Assembly: GCA_947685225.1 (NCBI GenBank)
Contig: CANTUV010000037.1
Span: forward strand, 33,251,001-33,315,000
DNA from: Garcia nutans
Lineage: Eukaryota; Streptophyta; Magnoliopsida; Malpighiales; Euphorbiaceae
DNA: 64,000 nt
Direction of reading: 5' to 3'
A program made the position numbers and the translations under genes. Shown here piece by piece: positions 21,323 through 33,356 of the stretch (its first letter is position 1; the number at the start of each line of letters is the position of its first letter). The notes under the pieces were generated by a model, which saw only the letters and a program-made list of their open reading frames with translations, searched no databases and was not told the origin of the DNA.

Positions 21323-22474
21323 AGAGAAGTTGATTTGGTTGGTCTTTATATTATTTTATTCTTTCTTATTATGATATTATCCATTACATCATTTAGATTG
21401 CATTGTGTGTGTGAGTTAGGATGCCCATGTAACCCGTGTTGTGTTATGTAAGGGATATCATACTTTCACTCAAGGTATGGAGATCAAGCATGGCATAACT
21501 ACTCATATCTTGTACCTTTTAGTATATACTTGCTATGGGAGCCTAAACTTTTCAGCCCAAAGACTAAAGCTCATGTAATTGGCGTAGTTACTTTCCTTAG
21601 GTTTTTACCCTAAAGATTGTTGTTTAACTATGAATGATACATCTTAGTTTGAACCATGGCCTATTTGGTTTGTTTTTTTTTTTTCTAATATGACCTAATT
21701 ATGTTATAAGCTCAAAATAGTTTTTTTAGCCCAAAAGACCAAAATTATTTTCAAAAATTTTCAAGATGATCTTTGGACATAAATTTTTTACAGCCATTTA
21801 GCCCAATTACAAGACCCAAGATTCATTTTTAAATAGACTTTTTATAATGGGCTTTGAAATAAAACTGTTTTTCACTTCATTCAAATTATAACTTTTCTTA
21901 ACCTTTTTCTTAAATGGGCTTACATCTATTTAGGTCAATTATGGAATACTAAAAATCAATTGTTGGCCTAATTTATACCAAGAATTGTTAATCATGGGCT
22001 TGTTTGTGGCATGAATCATTAGTTATTGTTCCAAATAAGAAATCCATTTATGATAAATCTTTTACTTTAGTTTTAATCCATAATATAGTATAAAAGATAT
22101 TTTTAGTTGATACAATGGATTAAGGCTTAATTAATGGGAATTATGATGGAATGACTTCTGAGTTTGAAAATACAACTATTGGTTAAACTGTTCGAGTGAA
22201 TTTTTTGAAAACAAGATATCTCATATTGATATTTTGTTAACTATATACCTAAGAAAAGAGACTCATCATTCGTGTTTGGGTGATATAAGGTTGAAAGGGT
22301 CATTCTTACTCTTTTGAGTATTTGTTATTTGTGCATGCATGCATTGCATTACATGGCATTGATCCTTTTTGGCTCATAGACCTGGAGTATAGCAGTTCAT
22401 GGACATATGACAACCCGACCTACATCAATGACTCAGAGTTCAGTAAATATACAATTAATTTCACTCCTAAAACC
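21323..22474 (+). other. TE-D leader, PBS to gag (non-coding)
   Basis: Collinear with 63341-64000 in TE-L and with the minus strand of 57116-58280 in TE-I. It contains alternating GCAT runs near 22334-22350. No gene seen. Confidence 0.75.
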
Positions 22475-23806
22475 ATGAATCCTGACTAAGTTCAGAATTT
22501 GGTAAATGAAGCTTTCGCATCCAAGATGTAAAAGAGTTAAAGTGGACCCTAGCTAAGACCATGAGAAATCAACTAACTACACTGTTGGAAAGAAATATTG
22601 CCGAGGCATCTGCCAGTTCTAAAAAGCAAAGGGCCAAAGGGAAGGCTAAAGTAGCTGAGGTAGCCTTTGATGAAGATAAAGTGGTATTGATGATGATGAT
22701 TGGGATACTTACTTCTAATCAAAAGAAGAAAAAAAGACTGAAGAGAAGGTTGATCCTGCCAATGTTGAAAAAATATTGCTGACTTTGAAAAGAAGTTTGA
22801 AAAGAAGCTAAAGACTGAAGAGGTGTCGGAGGTGGACAAGCTGATTGAGCATGAAGAAGAAGTTCCTTACAAGTGCAAGATGTCTTCTTTTGCTAAGTAC
22901 AATGGTACAGGAAATCCTCACTTTCATGTTAAGCAATACATCATCTCCATACAGTCTACTAGAGCTACTAAGGCCCAAACCCTAAGGTATTTTATGCTTT
23001 CTTTGGACCCTGTTGTGCAAAATTGGTTCAATACTTTGGAGGAAAGTGCCCAAAAAGATTGGAATTTGATGTACAAAGCCTTCATACAATAATATGGGTA
23101 CAATGTTGAGCTAGAAGTAACCATGATGGAGGTGGAAACTATCAGACAAAAGGAAAATGAGAATTTTTTTTAATATGTGAAAGATGAAGGAACAAGGCTG
23201 CTCTTTTCAAAAAGAGGCCTGATGAATCTAACTAGATTTGGATGATAGTGAAAGGTGTCCTACCTAATCTGCATGAACAGATGTCTCACATTCTTATCAA
23301 AGATTTCAAAGATCTCCTCCAAGTTAGCTTGCAAATAGAGGAATGGGACAGAGAGAAGAACCATTTTTCTAGAAGAAGGAATGAGAGAGAAAATTATTAG
23401 TCTGGAAGTCAAGGTACACATAAAGCAGTGGATGTCAATGCAACTGGTCAAGTAAATAGGAAGTAGTTTTCAAATATAGGGAGACATTTTTCTTGGATTT
23501 TCAACAAGCTACAGAAGAAAGGGTTGTTACAGCCATTAGGTCCTCGACCTTTGTCGAATCCTTTACCCCCAAATCTTGATACCAAAGACTTTTATCAATT
23601 TCATTAGACACAATGGCATGAGACAGATAGATGCATTAGGTTAAGACATGAGATTCAAGACCTTATTGATAATGGTAAGCTACCTGAGCCTAATAAGCCT
23701 AACACCAAGAGCAATCCTTTGCCTAAATTTAAAAAAGTGCCACTGCCAGCAACCTTTATGATAGAGGGAGGATTAAAGAAAAGTTTTGTCTTATCAACTT
23801 TTTAAG
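22475..23806 (+). pseudogene. Tat/Ogre-type gag, broken (TE-D)
   Basis: Several frames together resemble TE-I's Gag: an N-terminal part starting MNPD, a K/E-rich coiled segment, the retrotransposon Gag core (about 22823-23300, with HFHVKQYI and LRYFMLSLDP), and a C-terminal FYQFH...C-type region (about 23590-23680) where TE-I has FCQFHQRPGHEIDNC. It has multiple stops and frameshifts. One stop, TAA at 23090-23092 between Q and YGYN, is at exactly the same place in TE-I. The cysteine and histidine pattern of the knuckle is damaged (FYQFH, then a stop). It probably makes no functional protein. Confidence 0.85.
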
Positions 23807-26224
23807 ATGTAGATGTAGGAACTACTAAAGATGAGGTGCTACTAAGCAAGCTTGGACCAACTGCGAATGAGGAGATGATGATCATTGCCCCTAATATGTC
23901 TGAGTAGATGAGGCTTTTTCTATTTCAACTTCCCTTGGCTTGTTTGGCTTTTTATTTCATTTTCTTTCTTTGGTGTTTTCTAGAATAATTATGTTTTTCA
24001 AATTAACATTATTTGAATAAATTGCTTTCATTAAATTTTTATTTATGATTGGTCTTTATTCATTTTGGTGCTCAACCAATGATGAATGTAGCTTGATGTT
24101 CATAAATTAGTGTATCTATGCATCATAATTCAAATGACTTTACTAGACAAGGGAGTTGTTCTATAACATTGAGCTGTGTATACTTACTTAGAGAGGGCTC
24201 CTGCATAATTACATTTGTCTAGGTTTTAGTCGATCTTATAACATGCTTTGACAAAATTTTAAGACGAAATTGAACTCTGCTTATTTAAGAGAGAGATGAT
24301 CTAGGCATTATTTCATTAGCCAATAACTAGTATTCACCCTATTAAATATTAATCCTTATTATATCCCCTTAAGCCTTCATAAGATTTTAGCTTGCTTTTT
24401 TTTGGCATGTGAACCCTGATAACCTACCCTAAGTTGTTATGCCATTTATGACAAGTTTGATGATCACTAAAGAATAAAGAGGAAAGAAGATAAAAGAAAA
24501 GGATGTACAACCAAGACTATAGGGATAGTTGAAGGTCACCTGAACTATACCTAATATAACAAAATGACATTCGAGCAATAAAGGATTCATCCTCACTAAA
24601 GTAGACTCATCCTACCCCATTCATAGCTAGAAGCATAAGATGGTACAAGTAAGATAACTCTCTTAGAGTTAGGGTAAAATAAACAAAAAAAGAAAAAAAT
24701 AAAAGAAAATAAAAGAAAAAATAGAAAAGAAAAGAAAAGAAAAAAATAAAAGAAAAAAAAGGGAAAATAAATAAAATCCAAAACGGCAGTTCAAAAAGTC
24801 AACCAAGTTCTTTTTTACCTAAAGCAAGCAGAAGACTTCCACATAGTTTATGAGGATAGACTGACTTGAATTGGTCAAATTCAGCTAAAGATTCAAATAA
24901 AATTAGAGAATTAGGGGAAAGACCAACTTTCATTTTATCCAACGTAGCTCCAAGTCAATAATGTTGAAAGTCTTAGACTTGATATTCCAAAAGGGAAAAT
25001 GACAAAAATAAAGAGAAAGAAAAAGAGTGGTCTAAAGATCAATATAGTACTTATTGGATCCAGATTTCTGCCAAGAAGATGGAAGGACATTTAAGATTTG
25101 TATTTTCATGAAGTCAAAAGGAAATGGTACCCAAAGGTTAAGAATACCCCTAACAACAATAGGAAGTTTGTAGTGTGAAGGTTTGTCAGCAATGTCACGT
25201 TAGCTCCACTTTAAAAATAGCCTTCATTTAACCCATATCCCTTATAAAACCTCATTTCAAGCCTATTAAAGACCTGTTGATTTCTCTTAGTAGGTAGAGT
25301 CCATTAGCGGAGATTGTTTGGATAAGCATGCATATGAGATAGACAATATTTAAACTTAATGAGACCTTTGGCCAAGTAATGTGTATGTGCCTATCTAAAG
25401 TATAATAGTTCTTAGTCAAATGCAAATGATTCTCGAGTTTAGTATGATAACTAGGGTTGTCATGATATAGATATGTTAATTTAGAAAAATCGAGCCCTGA
25501 GGTAAATTGACAATGATTTGACCAAGCCAATATTTTAAAATACAAATGTATTTTTCTTATTACATAAACCTTCAAGTTGGGGGAAGTATGTTGCATTGCC
25601 GAATCTCAAAGGACATATTGGGCAAAAGAGGATTAATGAAAGGATCATTCATAAGGTCATAGAGAAGTTACCAATTAATGTGTTGAATCACTGGCTAAAA
25701 TGAGCACCTCCTATGCCTTTCACTACCTTGCTTGGGCCTCTACCACTCATGCTTTGTACATATGGAAGATAAGGCCATAGGTGTGAAGTCTTCTATTATT
25801 CTTAACAAGCACCTAGAAGGACCGATGGGAGCACTTTGGCTTATTACCTCAGTCTGTGAGTCAATAGAATCACTATACATATCACACATGCATATCATGC
25901 ATACATAAGTTTAGCAAACCGCATTTTATTGTCTTGTGTTGTCTATTCTTCATCAAAGTGGACAATAAATACTCTGTAAAGCAAACATGAAGCAAATATG
26001 GAATCAGGGGGCATGGAAGGCCCATCGCTTGAGAAAGATCCAATCAATTTGCAGAATTGGAGATGCATGCTTGTGCAAGAAACCAGACAAAATGCAAATA
26101 TCAATCAGGGCCTATATGGGAGCAAAATCATTGCATCGAGCCTATCAGTGGGCAAAACCTCTCCTTTTCAATTTTTAAACTTATGTGTATACAAAATATT
26201 TTCAGACTCACTTTTAATATTTTG
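23807..26224 (+). other. TE-D post-gag region (non-coding; no pol)
   Basis: Where pol should be there is AT-rich sequence without retroviral motifs. It is collinear with the TE-I minus strand: 25310-25480 matches the complement of about 49850-50000, and the A/G-rich run at 24677-24773 matches the T/C-rich run at 50590-50670. The conservation is at DNA level and no long frame is shared. Confidence 0.75.
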
Positions 26225-26600
26225 TAACACAAGGATCAAAGAGAAGATATGAGGGCTAGCTAAAAAATAATTAGATTTTTTACAAAATGGAACATTGGCT
26301 AGAAGAAAGCCTGAACTCTTAGATAATAGAAGATCAGCACAATCCATTAATGAATAGAACAACCAGCTAGAAGAAAGCCACAACTCTCAGATTAAAGAAT
26401 AGAATAAGTGGCTACAAGAAAGCCAAATCTCTGAGATGATAAAAGATCAATCCAGCTAGAAGAGCTAAAATCGATCAATTGAAGAATGGAACATGCAGCT
26501 AGAAAAAAGCTTGCAACCTCAAATGATAGAAGGTCAATCTAGCTAAAGGAGCTGAGGTCCATCCCCAAGAATAGAAAATCAAAATAAAGATCTATTTTTG
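26225..26600 (+). repeat. Degenerate tandem repeats (GCTAGAAGAAAGCC units)
   Basis: About six imperfect units of roughly 55-65 bp, each with a form of AGCTAGAAGAAAGCC and a later GATAGAAGATCAATC, lying in the TE-D 3' region before the 43-bp array. Confidence 0.6.
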
Positions 26601-26647
26601 TAAGAACAAAAATTTTCAAACGAACTTGTTGAAGCATCCACTACACA

Positions 26648-27167
26648 GCCTATATCAGATTTGGTGCAGTATCCTAATGACACACCCCCAACCTATATTG
26701 AATTTGGTGCAGTATCATGATGGCATACCCCCCAGCCTATATTGGATTTGGTAAAGTATCCTAATGGCACAACCCCTAGCCTATATCAAATTTGGTGAAG
26801 TATCCTGACGGCACAATCTCTAGCCTATATCAAATTTGGTGCAGTATCCTAATGGCACACCCCCCAGCCTATATCGGATTTAGTGAAGTATCCTGACAGC
26901 ACAACCCCCAGCCTATATTGGATTTCGTGAAGTATCTTGATGACACAATCTCTACCCTGTATCAGATTTTATGTAGTATCCTGATAGCACACCCCTAGCC
27001 TATATCAAATTTGGTGAAGTATCCCGATAGCACAAACCCCAGCCTATATCAAATTTGGTGAAGTATCCTAACGACACAATCTCTAGCATACATCGAATTT
27101 GGTGAAATATCCTGATTGCACAATCTCTCGCCTATATTGGATTTAGTGAAGAATTCTAATGGCACAA
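26648..27167 (+). repeat. 42-44-bp minisatellite, about 12 units (TE-D 3' region)
   Basis: The unit contains CCTATATC, GATTTGGTG, AGTATCCTGATGGCACA and ends CCCCCAG or TCTCTAG. The array is interrupted by TE-E at 27168 and resumes at 29333. Confidence 0.9.
27163..27167. repeat. TE-E target-site duplication, left (CACAA)
   Basis: Matches 29333-29337. Removing TE-E and one copy restores a normal minisatellite unit. Confidence 0.93.
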
Positions 27168-29332
27168 TGTAACACCCCAATTTTCATTGATTCTAATGAT
27201 ACACATTAATTGGTGAGAGATTTTAGAAATATAAATAACATATACATCATATATACAAGGGTTAAATATAAATGATATATATATATAACATATAAATGTT
27301 AAATGTAAATGGTAACGGAATTAAAAAGTTGAAAGTGGAAAAGTTAAAATGTAAATAATATTATTATTATATATATAAATCTAATTAGTAATTATATATA
27401 TTTATGGTAGGTAAAAAGAAGAGAAGAGTCAAATTACTAGAAATTTCATCTTTTCTTCTTTTCTTTTCCTTCTTGGTCATTTCCATAGACAAGGGAGAGA
27501 GAGATGATTTTGATTTCAATAATCATCAAATTTTACTAAGAATTTTTCAAAAGGTGGTGATAGTTTTTGGTGCTAAGTGGAATAATCAGTAAGTTTCTTT
27601 AACTCTTGATGAATTTTCTTTTAAGTAGGATTTTTAATAAATTAGATGATTGTTTAAATGATTAAAATGAAGTTAATCAATATACAAATGATGAATTTAA
27701 AACTTGAATGAGTGATTAAATATATTTGGTTAAGTATTTGGATAATGTTTGGCTAGAATTTGAAGTAGTGATTCGGTACTAAGGTTTTGTAAGGGATTTG
27801 GCTAATCTTGAGTTGGAGGAAGATTAAAGGGCTTAAAAGTACTTAAATGGATTGCTAATATCATCTTTGAATTTATAAATTGATTAGGAGTTGATTGATT
27901 TGAGTGAAGGAACTAATAGAGGGAAGTGAAAGATTTAGAGAAATTATTGTGCAAAGGAGTTGTTTCTTCAATTTGAGCTTCAAAAAGGTAAGTATAAACT
28001 TGGATCATGCTCTTGACTTTGGTTTACATCATTCTAAGTTAATAGGTATGTGTTTTGTTGATGAAAATGGTGTAAAAGAGTGATTATGTGATGCCATGCA
28101 GGGCCACGGTCATGGGATTGGACGAGGGGTTGTTTCGTGCGAAAATGATGAAGAGGCAGAAGCAGAATGGATGCCACAGGTGTGGCCTTTGGATGCCATG
28201 ACCATGGGGGTCTTAGATAGTGTTTTACATTTTCATTTCACATCACACAGGCATGGCTATTAGATGCCATGAATGTGGGGTTGTTTTGTTGATGTTTGTT
28301 GACATATTTCACACTATACGGGGGGTAGGAAATGGCTTGTATAGCTATGTCTTTATATATATTTCATTTAAAATGTATATATGATTATAAAGTGAAGAAT
28401 GATGATGAAATATGTTGATTATGCTAAATGTCAGTATGTTGATGAGCCATATGGTGAATGGCATATATAAACATAATGTGAAATGTTGTTTGTTGCCTTA
28501 TATTATAAATAGTTGCCATAAAATTGTGTTTGGTAGTTGGCATGCCATATATGCATGGAGTGAGACACTCACAGATATTGCTACGTCCACTAGATGAGAC
28601 ACATTTGTGTCATTCTGATGAGATAGAGTAAAACAATGGTTCTAGAACTAGTTTATTATATAAGGATTATGGGCCCATTGCATGATGTATGCTAATTATA
28701 TATATACATTTATTTTTATATTAAAGTTTGATGTATCTTTTTATTATGTTGTCATATTAATACTGCATTATCAAGTATATACCACTGAGCTTGTAGCTCA
28801 GTGCGAGTTGTTTATCGCGTAGGTAATGGAACAAAAGTTAGGAGTCCTTCTAAACTAGGTCAGGCTTAAATAGTGATTGGATAGTAGAATCGTCAAGTGC
28901 CACAAGATCAAGCCTAGCATATCATGTAAATACTCTTTTGGATGAATGTATTAAATGTGTTATATAGTAAGAATGGTTTATAAATAAGTGCCATCATGCT
29001 TTCCACTATATGTATTTATGTATGTCGATAAGATTTTGGGATGAGAGTAGTAATGTTAATTATTTAAACATACATTAAATGTTCACAGGTTGAATTATTT
29101 AAAATCTAGGATTATCCATATTTCTAACAAACTCTAGCAAAATTTTTATAAATTCATTTATTATTTTTATACCTAATTCATAATTTATACAATATTATGT
29201 ATTATCTATTAAATTTGTAAAGTAGATAACGTTTAATAGTAGCATTTTAGTAATGCTCTTACATTCTCTCTGTGCATATTACATTTTAAAGAGAATATGT
29301 ACTATGTATGGAAAGGTTGTGAGGGTGTTACA
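27168..29332 (+). mobile_element. TE-E: Tekay-like solo LTR
   Basis: 2165 bp from TGTAACACCCC to GAGGGTGTTACA, flanked by CACAA on both sides, with no internal region. This is the product expected from recombination between the two LTRs of one insertion. Orientation is set by the double-hairpin module (28783-28818). A GC-richer island with GATGCCATGACCATGGGG-type motifs lies at about 28101-28275, at the same relative position as in TE-A and TE-B. Its family is not otherwise in this window. Confidence 0.93.
28783..28818 (+). other. Double-hairpin LTR module, TE-E
   Basis: Stem 1 is CACTGAGC-TTGTA-GCTCAGTG (8 perfect pairs). Stem 2 is GCGA-(8 nt)-TCGC, followed by GTAGGT. The stems have the same layout as in TE-A but mostly different bases. 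Confidence 0.8.
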
Positions 29333-29565
29333 CACAATCTCTTGCCTATATTAGATTTGGTGAAGTATCCTGGTAGCATAATCTCAAGCCTACATCAGAT
29401 TTGGTGAAGTATCATGACAACACAATATATTGCCTATATTGAATTTGGTGAAGAATCCTAATGGCATGATCTCTTGCCTATATCAGATTTGGTGAAGTAT
29501 CCTGATGGCACAATCTCCAGCCTATACTAAATTTGTTAAAGTATCCTAATGGCACAATTTTATGG
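29333..29565 (+). repeat. 42-44-bp minisatellite, continuation (about 5 units)
   Basis: Same unit as 26648-27167, beginning with the right CACAA copy of the TE-E duplication. Confidence 0.88.
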
Positions 29566-29599
29566 ATTTGTTGAAATACCTATATCAATTCCAGTCTCG

Positions 29600-29735
29600 G
29601 GTCCAAGTATCCAAATCAAATCCAATCTCGGGTCCAGAACCCAATCCAGTCTCGGGTCTAGAATCCAAACAATCTAGGGACTAGAACCCAAACTAATTCC
29701 CGGGTCCAAAACCCATCCCTATCTAAGACCAGCTT
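29600..29735 (+). repeat. Short TCTCGGGTCCA repeats
   Basis: About five copies of a TCTCGGGTCCAAGTATCC-like unit. They are the complement of the unit that is much more amplified in TE-I at 47690-48540. Confidence 0.75.
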
Positions 29736-29782
29736 AAAGTCATGTTACTTTTCACTCTCTAAATGAATTCAAAATTATTCAA

Positions 29783-29795
29783 GCAGGAGGAAAAT
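29783..29795 (+). promoter_or_regulatory. TE-D polypurine tract
   Basis: GCAGGAGGAAAAT directly before the LTR start TGTACACCC. Confidence 0.8.
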
Positions 29796-31954
29796 TGTAC
29801 ACCCTTAATTTTGGCCCTAAGCTAGTCCAATCCCAATTGAAGAAGGCCTAGTCAAGATCGGTCCATTCTTAATAGCTTAAACCTAACTTAAAGCTTTTAA
29901 TTAGATTGGTCCAATTTTATAAGGCCTAAAATAAGCCTGTTTAACTTTAAAAGCCTTGAAATGGTCCGATTTGATGATTGAAGCATGTTTGGTTCGGTAT
30001 GTATCATGACAAATCAAATTGGGCTTTTCCAATTCAATATGGATGGTCCATATTGAATTAGAACTAGTCTAATTCGATATGGAAGCATCCATATCAAATT
30101 AGGTTTAATCTAATTTGATATTGATGCTTCCATATAGAATTAGAACAAGTCAAATTTGATATAGAAACATCCATATCGAATTAGATCAATTCTAATTCAA
30201 TATAAAACACTTCCATATCGAATTGGACTTGCTAATTCGATATGGATGTTGGTCCATATGGCCATAGTTTCATGTCGAACTTAGTGCATTTTAATTTGAT
30301 ATGGTTATCATGGTTTCATCTTGCGCTTAATGCATTTTAATTCGATATGGTTATTATTTAGGACTTAACTTATTTTGGAAATCTGAATTAAGCTAGGATT
30401 TAGCTCGGTATTTCCTGATTTTAACCTAGTTTTCTCTTATAAATAGGGAGCCTAACAATTAAAATGGGCAGCCAGAATTATAAAAGGGGACTTTTGAAAC
30501 TACAATTATCAAAGCAATAATAACCAGAGAAAAGAAATGCACTTAGAATATTATCAACCTAGAAAATAATACAAAGGCAGTAGCTACTATCTTTACTTTG
30601 CTCAACCAAGATTTAACACTGGTGCAAGCAGAAGGAGTGGATCATATAAATATTGGAGGAGCCAACAAACAGAGATTTAATTTCTTTAACCCTTTAAATT
30701 TAGTAAGCTTTATTTATTAATGCTATCAATTTATATTCACTATATTTTCATTTAAATACGTCCAGTAGCAATTTATCCCATGCAATATTTATCTGAATTA
30801 AACATCCAGTAGCCTCAAGTTCATAAATGTAAATCATAGTAATCAAACCCTAAGTATCAAACCCTAGCAGCATAATTTTAAAGAAAAAGGACCAAAACCC
30901 AAGTTTTCATATCGAAAGCATAATTTATATTTTCAAAACCTTAGTTCATGTCTATAAAGCCTAAAAACCTCAATTTTATTTTACAATCCATAAAACCCTA
31001 ATTTGATCACCAAAACCCTAAATTCATGTTTTAACCCTAAAAACCCTAGTTTGATCATAAAAAACCTAATTGTCATCCTAAAACCCTAAAATCATGTTTT
31101 AACCCTAAAAACCCTAGTTTGATCATCAAAATCCTAATTGTCATCCTAAAACCCTAAAATCATGTTTTCCAAAATCATAAAACCCTAATTTAGCATTCTA
31201 ATCTTTAAGAAACCCTGATTCATATAGTAAAACCTTAGTTTTGCATATCTATTGCTCAATGTAATATTAAAACCCAGATTTGATCATTTAATTTGATAAT
31301 GTATGCTTGTGATGGATGATTTACTTTTATTCATGATGAATGGTTGGATGTTTTAATTTGTTTATTTTGATTTCAGGAATGTAAAAGCCATGTTTTCACT
31401 TTGTGGGTGCCTTATTTTTTAAGGATCAATGTAATTTTATTTATTTTAAGTTTTGGGATTAATGTATAGGACATGTTTCCACCAAATAGTGGGTGTCCTA
31501 TTTTTTTAGTTTTTGACATTGGACATTATTGTAAGGGCATGTTTCCATCTTGTATGGGTATCCATTTTAATTCATTTGTTTGGACTTTCTTTAATTTTAA
31601 TACACTGAATGTTTATTTATTTTGAATTGCATGTAGTATGGATGATATTTCAATAAGTTAAAAATTCAATAATATTTAGACCTGAAAAGGAGGTCGGTTC
31701 CAATGAACTAGGCGTTATGAGGGTGTTGGGTCATTCTCACCTTCCCCATATGTACCTAACTTTTTGAACCCAATAGGGGATTAGGGATTTCTTAGGAATC
31801 GAGTCATCACCCTTTTCTATTTTCTTGGCCTGTTCAGGTGGCGACTCCATTTTGTCTAGGTTTAGGCTCGTGTTCTCTAAGGCCCCAAGCCTAATAGTGC
31901 CAAAGTTGCAAGAACCATTCCACATGGGAATGGGGGCGAAAATCTCCACTCACA
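29796..31954 (+). repeat. TE-D 3' LTR (complete, telobox-rich)
   Basis: 2159 bp from TGTACACCCTTAATTTTGG to CACTCACA. An early part (about 29990-30360) is an array of AATTCGATATGG and CCATATCGAATT palindromes. The middle (about 30845-31230) holds at least six exact AAACCCTAA teloboxes and several near matches. The end matches the 5' LTR remnant. No PBS follows, so this is the 3' LTR; the next bases belong to the split LTR TE-F. Confidence 0.88.
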
Positions 31955-32917
31955 CTAGGGTTTTAAGGTAAAAATTAGGGTTAGAACATACAACTTAGGG
32001 CTAAATCTAATGGATTAGGGTTGGATAAAATTATGTTGTTTAGGTTCAAATTAGATTCACAATTTAAATCTACTAGAAATCTATAATCATGTCATCTAGT
32101 TCAATTTAGATTCACAATTAAATTGATTAAATAGGCTACTGGAAATCTAAAATAATTGAAAGTCACTTAAGAATAAAGTAACTACTATAAGTTTAAATGG
32201 ATTGAATATTGAAATCAAACGTTCATTTGTTGGCTCCACCAAATTGAATATGTTGAACCAAGCTTTCTGCATTACAGCCTGAATCTATAATAATGCTTGC
32301 TGCTTACTACTTGTTTTTTTATTGCTCTTTATTCTCCCTTAATTGCTGCCTCCTTTGCTTTGTTATTAAACCTGTATTTATAGAAATAATTAGGTCAATC
32401 CAGTCCTTCAACCCTAACTTATTCGAGCATAATTAGAATTAAAATCAAACATAATTTGTATTTGGCTCGGATTAAGTTCTAAAATAGAAGCCATATCAAA
32501 TTAAACCATGTTAGATTCAATATGAACCAAAGCTCATATTGAATTGGACAAGAGGCCAATTCGATATGAGTTGATACCCATATTGACTTGAGCTTGTACA
32601 GTTCACTATGAGCATGTCCATATCGAACTGGACAAGCCCTAATTCGATATGGTATCAACTCATATCGAATTTGGAGTGTCAAATTCAACATGGACATGGC
32701 CCATATCAAATTAAATTAAACCAAACCCAATTTAACTTCGGATCGGAGGTCTTTAGGGCTTTAAAAATTGAACAAGCTTAATTTGGGCCTTATAAAATTA
32801 GACCGATCTAATTTAAATCTTTAAACTATGTTTAAGCCATTAAGAAAGGACCAAATTTGACTTGGCCTCAGTTAATTGGGATCAGACTAGTTTAGGACCA
32901 AAATTAAGGGTCTACAA
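31955..32917 (-). repeat. TE-F: Tat-type LTR fragment split by TE-D
   Basis: On the minus strand it begins TGTAGACCCTTAATTTTGGTCC at 32917 and is homologous to the first part of the TE-D LTR. Its own palindrome cassette with CATATCGAATT units is at about 32510-32715. It is cut at 31954/31955 by TE-D, so its 3' half lies left of this window. Together with the TE-D LTR it forms a large, imperfect inverted repeat. Confidence 0.8.
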
Positions 32918-33113
32918 TAATACCCTACTGAATACTTCTAGGAAAGAAGTGATCTCAGAACTAGAGCAAATTTGAGATTTAGTTATCTCAAATTCAGGAG
33001 GGAGAATAGCTAAGAAACTCATTATTTCCATCTATTCTCTCTATCCCTATTTTACCTTGATATCAGCATTGAATGGCATAAGTATATTTAGTTCTTCATA
33101 AGTTTTCTTGAAG
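32918..33113. other. Short unassigned segment
   Basis: 196 bp between TE-F and TE-G that matches no other element here. It could be an old host sequence or a remnant of another repeat. No gene is recognised. Confidence 0.5.
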
Positions 33114-33356
33114 TGCAACACCCTTATACCCTATGTATGTATAGTACATACATCCTCTATATGTACAATACATAAATAAAGTACAAGAGTAAAACATAAA
33201 ATAACCATATAAATACTCTCATTGATAATTTACAAATTACAACAATATATATATAATGCAATTGAATAAATTTAATCAAAATATAATTTGACTAGTTTAT
33301 AAAATAAAATCTCTGAGAAAAATTTACTAGAGTTTTATCTGTAATTTCAGTAAATC
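33114..33356 (-). repeat. TE-G: fragment of a Tekay-like LTR 3' end
   Basis: It begins TGCAACACCCTTATACCC (plus strand), the degraded complement of a GGGTGTTACA end, and is similar to the first ~240 bp of TE-J's LTRs, including a CTCTG(A/G)GAAAAATT..CCAGAGTTTT-like segment. It is cut at 33357 by TE-H. Confidence 0.7.

Larger units (their letters stand above)
20775..31954 (+). mobile_element. TE-D: Tat/Ogre-like element with gag remnant and no pol
   Basis: 5' LTR remnant (20775-21301), tRNA-Arg-type PBS, leader, broken gag (22475-23806), a long non-coding 3' region with several tandem arrays, PPT (29783-29795) and a complete 3' LTR (29796-31954). A tRNA-Arg PBS and a Gag ending in a C-x2-H...GH...C motif are typical of the Tat/Ogre branch of Ty3/gypsy. 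No protease, RT, RNase H or integrase remnant is visible. TE-I, an independent copy, is collinear and also lacks them, so the family appears non-autonomous. TE-D carries solo LTR TE-E and is interrupted by TE-C at its left. Confidence 0.85.

Noticed and set aside
24596..24781. 61-aa aromatic-rich frame on the minus strand
   Set aside because: Translation of an A/G-rich low-complexity run that has a T/C-rich counterpart in TE-I.
30960..31200. Interstitial telomere array
   Set aside because: The AAACCCTAA motifs are separated by unrelated bases and recur in other LTRs of the same family, so they belong to the LTR and not to a relocated telomere.
31000..32917. Large inverted repeat as a new palindromic system
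   Set aside because: TE-D's 3' LTR and TE-F are related LTRs in opposite orientation because one element inserted into another; simple nesting explains it.
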